DNA of 17,563 nucleotides from contig CADDZH010000108.1 in NCBI GenBank assembly GCA_902812455.1, positions 1 through 17,563 of the forward strand, read 5' to 3'. Shown here piece by piece: positions 1 through 6,046 of the stretch. Both the position numbers and the translations under genes were made by a program. The notes under the pieces are model-generated. The model did not search any database. It was not told the DNA's origin and was given only the letters and a program-made list of their open reading frames with translations. The stretch's first letter is position 1, and every line of letters begins with the position of its first letter. This DNA is from Chloroflexota bacterium (GTDB lineage Bacteria; Chloroflexota; Ktedonobacteria; Ktedonobacterales; Ktedonobacteraceae).

Positions 1-264
1 TTCCAGTGCTTCGATGTGTGTATGCTTGCGCACGCCTTTTTTGGCCAGCACCTGCTTGATCAACTCGTAGAGGGTATTGGCTGCCATGCCGGCGGGGATG
101 CTGAGCAGCGCTCCGGCAAACAGCGAGAGGTCATAGCTGGTGCTGGGCGCCGTGGAGAGACTGGCTTCGCCTGCTTCGCGGGTCTCAGGGTCGTTGTTCC
201 AGGCGGTAACGAAATCTGCGGAGGTGATGCCCAGCTCAGGGAGAAGCGCGACCTGGTATTCCAT
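1..264 (-). CDS. Hypothetical protein, C-terminus cut by window edge
   Basis: An open frame of 88 codons runs off the left edge without a stop. The ATG at 264 is preceded by an excellent ribosome binding site (AAAGGAGG, 5-nt spacer), which fixes the start. The visible part begins with a short strand (MEYQVALLPELG), then a helical segment with WNNDPETREAG, then a hydrophobic Gly/Ala-rich helix (LFAGALLSIPAGMAANTLYELIKQVL), then a basic turn and THIEALE. No signal peptide is evident. I do not recognise the family firmly. The order strand, D-P-E-x-R helix, Gly/Ala helix, strand recalls by eye the small effector-associated EACC-type proteins found beside bacterial caspase-like and STAND conflict genes. 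That is only a resemblance, and the expected neighbour would lie outside the window. Confidence 0.8.
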   Translation of the reverse strand, partial: MEYQVALLPELGITSADFVTAWNNDPETREAGEASLSTAPSTSYDLSLFAGALLSIPAGMAANTLYELIKQVLAKKGVRKHTHIEALE

Positions 265-563
265 AATGCCTCCTTTACATAGAAGCACATCTACGTTGTT
301 TTTCTACCGATTTATAGATAAGCTGCGATGAGATGGAATGGAATGATGTAAGTGCGTCTATTGTATCATACGTTTATATGAATGCAAGAGTTAGAGGACA
401 ATGGGGAAAATGGGAGATGGGTCGTGATATTGCCTATGATGCTGCATTCCGATACGATCACGCCCACAAGAACGCACAAATGGGACGGTGTGACGTATAT
501 AGTAGGGGCGAGGGAGGATGTGGAGCGGGGCGGCGGGCCTTGTGGTCGCCCGTATGGATTATC
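265..563. other. Gene-free spacer between two minus-strand genes
   Basis: No convincing coding frame was found on either strand. The right half carries GTAGGGGCG (502-510) and a short inverted repeat CGGGC/GCCCG (534-538/548-552) around CTTGTGGTC. These match the GCCCCTAC-type repeat vocabulary seen elsewhere in the window. The left half is AT-richer and should hold the promoter of the edge gene, but no clear -35/-10 pair could be assigned. Confidence 0.6.
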
Positions 564-902
564 TCACCTTCGCCGCTCCAACTCCCTACTCCGTTCTTCG
601 TGGGCCTGGTGAATAAGCTCTGAGGAATCTTCAAAAACTTGCCCAGGATGAGCGCGCATGATTGCCTCACGGGTCTGCAACAATCTATCTACTGCTGCCC
701 GATTGAGTTGTCCACTAGATGTATGTTGCAAACTTGTTTCGGGAGGAACTACTTGTTCAAGTATGCGCCTGAGATACTCTTGAACAGAAAGGTTGCTCTG
801 TGCTGCTGCCATTTTAATGCGCCTGCGCAGTTCAGGAACAGCGCGAATGATAATATCGTTCGCCTGGTCATCGTCATCGTTATATCGATGCTGTATTGCC
901 AT
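564..902 (-). CDS. Ribbon-helix-helix (FitA/VapB-like) antitoxin or regulator, orphan
   Basis: This 112-residue protein has an Arc/CopG-type ribbon-helix-helix fold at about residues 14-55: a strand with IIIRAVPELRRRIKMAA, then the turn and helix SNLSVQEYLRRILEQVV. This closely follows the FitA/VapB antitoxin pattern of strand, ARLxxxA helix and SxxExxRxIL helix. The C-terminal half is charged and helical and would normally wrap a toxin. The ATG at 902 is chosen over one at 908 because AAAGGA lies 7 nt before 902 and only 1 nt before 908. In known pairs a PIN-domain toxin follows directly, but none is present here: the next 299 bp have no gene. It may be a solitary regulator, a degraded toxin-antitoxin pair, or an antitoxin acting on a distant toxin. 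A DNA-binding role is well supported; the partner is unknown. Confidence 0.85.
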   Translation of the reverse strand: MAIQHRYNDDDDQANDIIIRAVPELRRRIKMAAAQSNLSVQEYLRRILEQVVPPETSLQHTSSGQLNRAAVDRLLQTREAIMRAHPGQVFEDSSELIHQAHEERSRELERRR

Positions 903-916
903 AAGCATATCCTTTC

Positions 917-988
917 ACCAATCGCAATAATTGGTCATTCACTATAATAATGCTTTCGTCTAGCCTGCATATGTTGTTCTAGTCTAGC
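917..988 (-). promoter_or_regulatory. Candidate operator/promoter region of the ribbon-helix-helix gene
   Basis: Upstream of the start lie a perfect inverted repeat ACCAAT-7nt-ATTGGT (917-922/930-935) and two direct copies of GTCTAGC (958-964 and 982-988, 24 bp apart). An AT-rich TATTAT/TTATAG stretch near 943-950 could serve as a -10 on the minus strand, but no convincing -35 was found. Ribbon-helix-helix antitoxins usually repress their own promoter through short repeated half-sites, so these are reasonable operator candidates. The assignment is inference. Confidence 0.4.
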
Positions 989-1032
989 AAGATAGTACCA
1001 GAACTCAACACTTGTTTCAAGTCTGGATATGG

Positions 1033-1072
1033 GCCGATGAATCGGCGATGGGCGCGATAAATCGGCCCCTAC
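1033..1072 (+). repeat. 40-bp palindromic repeat unit, copy 1
   Basis: It consists of a near-palindrome GCCGATGAATCGGC, a short joint GATGGGCGC, and a second module GATAAATCGGCCCCTAC. It matches the copy at 2437-2476 at 38 of 40 positions and is related to the copy at 14132-14171. Confidence 0.9.
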
Positions 1073-1152
1073 AGAGCATTGATGGGGGTTTTTTCATCTT
1101 CATTATCAGTCCCTACAGAGCATTGATGGGGGTTTTTTTCATCTTCATTATC
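1067..1152 (+). repeat. Tandem duplication, period 44 bp, two copies
   Basis: The segment from CCCTACAGAGCATTGATGGG to CTTCATTATC occurs twice in a row (1067-1107 and 1111-1152). The copies differ only by one extra T in the poly-T run (six versus seven). The first copy overlaps the tail of the 40-bp unit, so the duplication probably arose from it by slippage. Confidence 0.95.
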
Positions 1153-1191
1153 GAGTCCACGCGGCAACAAAGCAAGACGAACCGGATCATA

Positions 1192-1236
1192 GAACAAGAG
1201 GGCTGACTAAAACTGTTGGGCTCAGTCCTCTTGTTC
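1192..1236. repeat. Strong hairpin, 15-bp arms
   Basis: GAACAAGAGGGCTGA (1192-1206) pairs with TCAGTCCTCTTGTTC (1222-1236) with one G-T wobble and a 15-nt loop. It lies about 90 bp beyond the stop of the minus-strand SHOCT gene. No T-run follows on either strand, so it is not a classical intrinsic terminator, although it could stabilise a 3' end. Confidence 0.8.
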
Positions 1237-1325
1237 CGGGATCATAAGTACTTTGTCAACCTTCATCATGTGACAGGTGAGATGTAATTGCCTCCCTTGT
1301 GGGGGCCAACGATCACCTCCAGCCC

Positions 1326-1829
1326 TCAAGGGTTGTTGAGGATCTTCTGCTTTTCGGCCTCGAACTCATCGTTGGTCAGGACGCCTGATTCACGTAACTG
1401 GCCAAGCAGCCTGAGCTGGGCTACTTTATCGCTCGATGAAGCGGGCGCTGATCCTTGCTGGGCTGGGACCTGCGGTTGTTGCGGTTGATACTGGTATTGT
1501 GGCGCACCCTGCTGGTATTGTGGTGGAGCTTGCTGGTACTGTTGATATTGCGGCGGGTATTGCTGCTGGTATTGTGGCGGGTATTGTTGGTACGGCTGCT
1601 GGTTTTGTGATGCCATCCGGCTGCCTAGCATGTAGCCTACCCCACCTGCCAGCAGGTCGCCTAATAACGAACCCGATCCTCCCATGCCTAAACCTAAGCC
1701 GGGGCCAAATCCCATGCCAAATCCGCCCATGGGGAATAATGGAAAACCTCTTCTTCTCATCATGAATGGCCCTCCCATAAAAGGCCCTCCTCCGAATCCC
1801 CATCCACCGTGCATGTGATGTCCGTACAT
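1326..1829 (-). CDS. Gly-rich, Gln/Pro/Tyr-rich protein with C-terminal SHOCT domain
   Basis: This 167-residue protein has three parts. Residues 1-50 are rich in Gly, Met, Phe and His. Residues 52-72 form a Gly-spaced hydrophobic stretch (SLLGDLLAGGVGYMLGS) that could pack like a glycine zipper. Residues 77-120 are almost only Q, P, Y and A. The C-terminus (about 135-164, VAQLRLLGQLRESGVLTNDEF then EKQKIL) is a clear SHOCT domain, a short helical hairpin often found at protein ends and thought to mediate oligomerisation. The start is supported by AAGGAGGAG just before the ATG. The gene lies 34 bp downstream of the DUF6325-like gene on the same strand and is probably co-transcribed with it. 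SHOCT proteins are often encoded beside DUF6325 proteins. The molecular role is unknown. Confidence 0.9.
   Translation of the reverse strand: MYGHHMHGGWGFGGGPFMGGPFMMRRRGFPLFPMGGFGMGFGPGLGLGMGGSGSLLGDLLAGGVGYMLGSRMASQNQQPYQQYPPQYQQQYPPQYQQYQQAPPQYQQGAPQYQYQPQQPQVPAQQGSAPASSSDKVAQLRLLGQLRESGVLTNDEFEAEKQKILNNP
1470..1601 (-). repeat. In-gene low-complexity tract (PPQYQQ-type repeats)
   Basis: Codons for residues 77-120 of the SHOCT protein form a degenerate repeat with units such as YPPQYQQ, APPQYQQ and GAPQYQ. The codons vary (CAA and CAG are mixed), so the repeat is kept at the protein level rather than being a recent DNA slippage product. The composition resembles prion-like, phase-separating tracts. 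Confidence 0.85.
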
Positions 1830-1863
1830 TTTACTCCTCCTTCAGTTCTGTTTTCTCCTGAGA

Positions 1864-2319
1864 CTAACCGTTCTTCTGCCGCTGGTTTTGCTCATACGCG
1901 GCTGCCAGCTCTTGCTCCAACTGCTCCAGTGAATTCTTTGGCACCATCCCGCCAATGAAGACAACTCCATTGGCCCTTTCCACTGCTTGCTCCAACCTGC
2001 CTAGCCAGGGATGCTCCAGCAGCACGATGGCCGCCGTCGTGTCGGGTGGAATTGTACTGCTGAGTGTCACGATGTCTTCCGGCGTGATCAAGCCCATGAG
2101 GCTTTCCCTCATGGGGCCAAAGGCTGCCGCCTCCTCCTCATTCAGATCGTGCACTTCAAGTACCGTAACCGTCCCATCAGCATTCTTCCTGGTAAAAACC
2201 ACATCAACCACCCGTATGAGACCCTTCTCCTGAATGGAGTTCAATTCAGGCACAATCTCGCTCATGAATTGATTACCGGGGCACCCGATCACCATATATT
2301 CAAGCGGGCCTATAGCCAT
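1864..2319 (-). CDS. DUF6325-like protein
   Basis: This 151-residue protein begins AIGPLEYMVIGCPGNQF and continues with LIRVVDVVFTRKNADGTVTVLE, AAFGPMRESLMGLITPEDI and AAIVLLEHPWLGRLEQA. This is the pattern of the DUF6325 family (formerly grouped with DUF1269), small soluble alpha/beta proteins of unknown function. The start at 2319 is chosen because AAAGGAG lies 8 nt upstream; a longer frame to 2370 has no such site and departs from the family's usual N-terminus. It is the first gene of a two-gene minus-strand unit with the SHOCT protein. Family members often occur near stress or membrane-associated small proteins, but no biochemical activity is established. No signal peptide or membrane segment is visible. 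Confidence 0.88.
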   Translation of the reverse strand: MAIGPLEYMVIGCPGNQFMSEIVPELNSIQEKGLIRVVDVVFTRKNADGTVTVLEVHDLNEEEAAAFGPMRESLMGLITPEDIVTLSSTIPPDTTAAIVLLEHPWLGRLEQAVERANGVVFIGGMVPKNSLEQLEQELAAAYEQNQRQKNG

Positions 2320-2436
2320 ATGCTTTTCTCCTTTGCCTGATAATGTGCAATGTTCTCCAAAAATTGGCATCCTACCTACAAAGACTGTAAATGGGCTTTA
2401 ACAAATTATTCCACCAATGGTGTGAGCAGGAAACGA

Positions 2437-2476
2437 GCCGATAAATCGGCGGTGGGCGCGATAAATCGGCCCCTAC
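2437..2476 (+). repeat. 40-bp palindromic repeat unit, copy 2
   Basis: It has module one GCCGATAAATCGGC (6-bp arms around AA), joint GGTGGGCGC, and module two GATAAATCGGCCCCTAC. It is the best-formed copy: 38/40 identical to 1033-1072 and 36/40 to 14132-14171. Confidence 0.92.
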
Positions 2477-2570
2477 TGCACGGTCAATCTTCATTTGTCA
2501 CAAGTGATAGTGCTTCTCAGGCCATTCCGCTCAGAAGCCTATCTGCCAAATGAACATTGACGATGTACTA

Positions 2571-2603
2571 CAGCCCATTGATGAATGATTTTGTTAATCT
2601 GCA
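2571..2603 (+). repeat. 33-bp repeat, copy 1
   Basis: It begins CAGCCCATTGATG and ends AATCTGCA. It matches 14171-14203 at 28 of 33 positions, in the same orientation. In the right island the 33-bp unit directly abuts the 40-bp unit; here they are separated by about 95 bp. Confidence 0.8.
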
Positions 2604-2736
2604 CTTACTCAGGCGATTACTCACCTGCTATAGATACGGATTGAAGCTGGCTTCTGTTACTTACGAATATGCTTACCAAAGGGATCTCCATCCTTTGGGG
2701 TGATTGACGAGAAGGTGCCGATAATGAATGGTACCG

Positions 2737-2902
2737 ACCAAAACCGGTGATGATGGTGAAGAAGTGGGAGGAGGGGAAGCGCGAGGGCGCGGGGACAAGC
2801 ACAAGGCCCCCGCACCACGCCACATCCGCTCACAGCTTCGATAAATCGAGCTTCTACAGCCCCTACAGACCACGGGATCGTTTCCCCATGACCGGTTTTG
2901 GT
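2737..2902. repeat. 166-bp element bounded by inverted ACCAAAACCGGT ends
   Basis: ACCAAAACCGGT at 2737-2748 and its exact reverse complement ACCGGTTTTGGT at 2891-2902 enclose 142 bp with no gene. The interior carries a degenerate CGATAAATCG palindrome and CCCCTACAG. A second element with the same kind of ends, but a different interior, lies at 13908-14039. This arrangement is MITE-like; no target duplication was recognised. Confidence 0.75.
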
Positions 2903-2931
2903 GGGTAAACATCATCACCGGCGTTGGCCGC

Positions 2932-2965
2932 GATAATGAAGGTTAACAGATAATGAAGGTTAACA
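2932..2965 (+). repeat. 17-bp tandem duplication
   Basis: GATAATGAAGGTTAACA occurs twice with no gap (2932-2948 and 2949-2965). It is perfect, so it is probably recent slippage. Confidence 0.95.
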
Positions 2966-2997
2966 AATGAGTTGGAGGAATGAGAGGTCACCTCAGG

Positions 2998-3017
2998 GCC
3001 GATAAATCGGCCCCTAC
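2998..3017 (+). repeat. 20-bp half unit of the 40-bp repeat
   Basis: GCCGATAAATCGGCCCCTAC fuses the first palindrome directly to the CCCCTAC tail, as expected if the 20-bp internal period of the 40-bp unit has collapsed. It suggests the 40-bp unit is itself a diverged tandem dimer. Confidence 0.9.
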
Positions 3018-3049
3018 AGGTATCCCAGCATTATTTTATTTATCCTCAT

Positions 3050-3080
3050 CATCGGGTTCCACGATACATCGGGAACCTAC
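3050..3080 (-). repeat. 31-bp repeat, inverted with respect to 13756-13786
   Basis: On the minus strand this reads GTAGGTTCCCGATGTATCG and ends GGAACCCGATG. It matches 13756-13786 at 30 of 31 positions in opposite orientation. It contains a variant CGATACATCG core related to the CGATAAATCG repeat family. Confidence 0.9.
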
Positions 3081-3187
3081 ATTTCACCCGGAAGGATAGA
3101 GAGCCACCAGAGCATGCATCTTGATCTCTCCTCTTGCCTTGCGTGCTACAATGAGCAAAACAGGAATGCAACGTTTGAGCAGGGATT

Positions 3188-5806
3188 ATGGACGAACAAC
3201 CAGGCCTAGAGACAGAGAGCACTGAGAATAGAGAGAGCATACAGGAACCAAGCGCAACCCAGGCGCAAGAAATCTCAGCAGGCATACAGCAATTTGCCGC
3301 GCGCTATCCCTTTCCTCTCGACCCGTTTCAAGTAGAGGCTATCGAACACCTTGCGCGCGGGCAATCTGTGCTGGTAGCCGCGCCTACCGGCACCGGCAAA
3401 ACGCTGGTGGCCGAGTACGCTATCTGGCTGGCGCAGCAGCGCGGCCAGCGCGTCATCTATACCACGCCGCTCAAAGCGCTCTCCAATCAGAAGTATCGGG
3501 ACTTGCGCGATATATATGGCTATGATGCTGTTGGCCTCGTCACAGGCGATATCGTCGAGCACAGCAGCGCCCCCATCGTGATCATGACCACCGAGGTTTA
3601 CCGCAACATGCTGCTGGAAGAGGGCGCTGGTGGCTCAGCGGGCGAAGAAATTGCTATTCCGCCATCTTTAATGGATGCCGGCTTTGTCGTCTTCGACGAG
3701 CTTCATTACCTGAGCGACCCTGAGCGCGGGCCGGTCTGGGAAGAGGCGATCATCTGTTCTCCCAAGCATGTTCGACTGGTTGGCCTCTCCGCTACCGTCA
3801 GCAACGCCGAAGACCTGGCAAGCTGGATCAGCCGCGTTCATGCTCCCATTGCCCTGGTGGTACATGAAGAGCGCGCCGTGCCCCTCGATCACTATTACTT
3901 CCTCGACAACAAGCTCCACCTCGTCATGGATGCCGAAGGCAACCGGGTGGAACGCTTCCCGAATGTTGGCGGCGAAGCAAAGATTGCCCAGATGATGAGC
4001 CGGAGCCGCCGCTATACCTTCGACGACGAGGAGGATGAAGAGGAGCTCTTCTATGAGCCGGAGCCTCGCAACAGGGCAGCGCGGCGTAGAGCGAGAAGAG
4101 GCCGTGAAGAGGAGGAAGAGGAGGCTCCAGCCGCTGAACCGGCGCCGGAAAAGCAACAGTCCAAACGGCTTCCTGAACGCGAAGCGCCTGAGCCAGGCCA
4201 GATACTCACCGTCCTGCGTGATGCCGACCTGCTGCCCTGCCTCTACTTCCTTCCGGGGCGGCGCATCGTCGAAGAGGCCGCTTTGAGCGCCTCCCGGCAC
4301 CTCTTTACCACGCCGGAAGAACAGCAGTTGATCAGGGAAGAAACGGGCATCTGGCTTGAAAATTTACCAAAGGAGGATCGCAATCTCCTGCAAGTCCATG
4401 AACTCACCGATCTGCTGCCTCGTGGTCTGGCCTTCCACCATGCCGGCCTCTTGCCGGGTCTAAAAGTCCTGGTGGAGACACTTTTTGCCAGGGGCCTGCT
4501 GCGTGCCGTCTTCGCCACAGATACGCTCTCCCTGGGCATCAACATGCCTGCTCGCTCGGTCGTGATAGGCAGCCTGAGCAAATTCGATGGCCAGGAGATG
4601 CGCCTGCTCACACCCAACGAGTATCGCCAGTTGACGGGACGGGCTGGCAGGCGCGGCCTGGATGTGCATGGCGCGGCGATTATCCCCTACTCGCCCTGGG
4701 AGCCGTTTGAAAGCTCGTTCCAGCAGATCACGGGCGAACTCCTGCCCGTTACCAGTTCGTTTATCATTCGCTACAACTCGGTGCTCAATCTGTGGCATCA
4801 CGGCGATGTACAGTACCTGCGCCGCGTGTGCGCCTCCAGCTTTCGCGAATACCAGCGCTACCTTGAGTGGGAACGCCGCGAACTCGCCCGCCTCGAACGC
4901 CTGGAAATGCGCTACCACACAGGCAAGAAAGCCGGCAAGAAGCGAACCAAAGCAGCAGAAGGAGCAGCCAAAGCGTTAGAGCGGCGCCGCAAAGCCATAG
5001 GAGCATATCCACTCAGCCGGGCAGGCGCAGCCGAACTCGATGGCACCATCTTCGCCCTGCGCACACTCGGCTACATTGGACAGGATGACCGGCTCACACT
5101 CAAAGGCCGCTTGCTGCGCAGTATCTTTCATCCTGCCGGCATCTTCATTGTTGAAATGATTACACGCGGCGTGCTCGATGAACTAACATCGGGCGAACTG
5201 GCCGAGGTCTGTAGCTGGTTTACCTATGACAGCGAGCGCCGCCTGCATAACCGCGATGTCCTGAACAGCAGCTTGAAGCGAGTCCGCAGCGAGCTCTGGT
5301 ACATTGAGCAGCAGGTTCATGGCATCGAAGAGCGGGCAGGGTTGAACTTTTCTCCTGGCATTGTCCCTGATTTTCATGGCGTGGCCCTGGCCTGGGCGCG
5401 CGGCATGTCGCTGAACGGCCTGCTGCGGCGCATCGACCTTGCAGAAGGCGATCTGCTGATGCTGCTCAACCAGACCATCGACCTGTTGCAGCAGGTTCAG
5501 TCTGCCACCGGACAGGCGGTCGATGCCCGTGATATCTGGGAACACGCTTCAGCGGTCTTGACCGAAGGGGTGGAAGATGAGCGAGCGCCTGCAGGACGCC
5601 TGCGCAGGCGGGCAGAGCAACTGGCCCTGCAGCGCGAGCGCCTGGAGCACCTTCGGCCCTTGCTGGCGCAGGCTTCCGCCCTGCTCCTGCGGGGCATCAT
5701 CATCCAGAGCCGTACCGTCCCCTCTATGGTCGCGCGTGTAGGCACTGAACAAGTTCCCCTCGACGCCGAAGAAGACACCGGCCCCGAGGATATCGAACCA
5801 GTCTAA
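3188..5806 (+). CDS. Ski2-like (HelY/Mtr4-type) DExH RNA helicase with DSHCT domain
   Basis: This 872-residue superfamily 2 helicase is expected to be a cytoplasmic ATP-driven RNA unwinder. Visible motifs are Walker A APTGTGKT (65-72), DELH box (170-173), SAT (201-203), FHHAGLLP (416-423), TDTLSLGINMPAR (444-456) and motif VI QLTGRAGRRG (481-490). Residues about 610-840 match the DSHCT region of Ski2/Mtr4/HelY proteins, including LRTLGYI, RLLRSIFHPAGIF and WARGMSLNGLL. Length and order fit bacterial HelY-type enzymes. An unusual highly charged insert (about 277-338, acidic DDEEDEEEL, then RRRARRGREEEEEE and a Pro/Ala/Glu run) separates the two RecA domains and looks disordered. A basic tract (579-603) follows further on. 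The start has a modest AGGG site. It stands alone, with repeat DNA upstream and the kinase genes 240 bp downstream. Confidence 0.95.
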   Translation: MDEQPGLETESTENRESIQEPSATQAQEISAGIQQFAARYPFPLDPFQVEAIEHLARGQSVLVAAPTGTGKTLVAEYAIWLAQQRGQRVIYTTPLKALSNQKYRDLRDIYGYDAVGLVTGDIVEHSSAPIVIMTTEVYRNMLLEEGAGGSAGEEIAIPPSLMDAGFVVFDELHYLSDPERGPVWEEAIICSPKHVRLVGLSATVSNAEDLASWISRVHAPIALVVHEERAVPLDHYYFLDNKLHLVMDAEGNRVERFPNVGGEAKIAQMMSRSRRYTFDDEEDEEELFYEPEPRNRAARRRARRGREEEEEEAPAAEPAPEKQQSKRLPEREAPEPGQILTVLRDADLLPCLYFLPGRRIVEEAALSASRHLFTTPEEQQLIREETGIWLENLPKEDRNLLQVHELTDLLPRGLAFHHAGLLPGLKVLVETLFARGLLRAVFATDTLSLGINMPARSVVIGSLSKFDGQEMRLLTPNEYRQLTGRAGRRGLDVHGAAIIPYSPWEPFESSFQQITGELLPVTSSFIIRYNSVLNLWHHGDVQYLRRVCASSFREYQRYLEWERRELARLERLEMRYHTGKKAGKKRTKAAEGAAKALERRRKAIGAYPLSRAGAAELDGTIFALRTLGYIGQDDRLTLKGRLLRSIFHPAGIFIVEMITRGVLDELTSGELAEVCSWFTYDSERRLHNRDVLNSSLKRVRSELWYIEQQVHGIEERAGLNFSPGIVPDFHGVALAWARGMSLNGLLRRIDLAEGDLLMLLNQTIDLLQQVQSATGQAVDARDIWEHASAVLTEGVEDERAPAGRLRRRAEQLALQRERLEHLRPLLAQASALLLRGIIIQSRTVPSMVARVGTEQVPLDAEEDTGPEDIEPV

Positions 5807-6046
5807 TTTCCCCCTGACTCTTTTCCCATCTGCCTTTAATTCCAGGATCAGCATCGTTTTTCTCTATGAAACGCATGTGTTGCCGCACACATTACTATAG
5901 TCATGCCTGCAAGCGTGATGCATTGCCAGGAGCAGCGAAGTTGTCTAAGATGAGAAGCAGAGGGAAAATATGTTCATACGCGATGAGGATACATTGCGTG
6001 CAGCATATGCACCTGCCATGTTAACAACGAGACGAGGTAAAGCTTG

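Larger units (their letters stand above)
903..1325. other. Gene-free spacer with repeats and hairpin
   Basis: This 423-bp spacer holds the control region of the ribbon-helix-helix gene on its left, one 40-bp repeat unit, a 44-bp-period tandem duplication and a 15-bp-arm hairpin. An open frame across 1012-1206 merely reads through the repeat (it yields the peptide ADESAMGAINRPL, nearly repeated from the 40-bp unit at 2437), so it is not taken as a gene. Confidence 0.7.
2320..3187. other. Gene-free 868-bp spacer, left repeat island
   Basis: This lies between the divergent DUF6325-like gene and the helicase gene. It contains, in order: a 40-bp unit, a 33-bp unit, an inverted AAAACCGGT pair, a 17-bp tandem duplication, a 20-bp half unit and a 31-bp unit shared with the right island. 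A further degenerate member, TTCGATAAATCGAGCTTCTA, lies near 2836-2855. Frames across 2350-2553 and 2617-2918 read through repeats and have no ribosome binding sites, so they are not called. Confidence 0.75.

Noticed and set aside
333..623. Plus-strand frame of 96 codons
   Set aside because: It overlaps the end of the ribbon-helix-helix gene on the other strand and a repeat-like spacer; composition and start do not support a gene.
1012..1206. Plus-strand frame with ADESAMGAINRPL
   Set aside because: The peptide is the 40-bp repeat read in frame; the same string appears almost unchanged from the copy at 2437. No ribosome site was seen.
2350..2553. Plus-strand frame with ADKSAVGAINRPL
   Set aside because: It is a read-through of the second 40-bp repeat copy, has no protein-like pattern, and lies upstream of and divergent from the DUF6325-like gene.
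2617..2918. Two overlapping minus-strand frames in the left repeat island
   Set aside because: They cover the AAAACCGGT-bounded element, are rich in Ser/Pro/Arg from GC-biased spacer DNA, and have no ribosome sites.
3121..3152. TTGATC and TACAAT as a helicase promoter
   Set aside because: The spacing is about 20 bp, too long for a sigma70-type promoter, and no better -35 is present.
3668..4300. Minus-strand 210-codon frame opposite the helicase
   Set aside because: It is antisense to helicase motifs with no ribosome site. The charged insert of the helicase produces the long open shadow.
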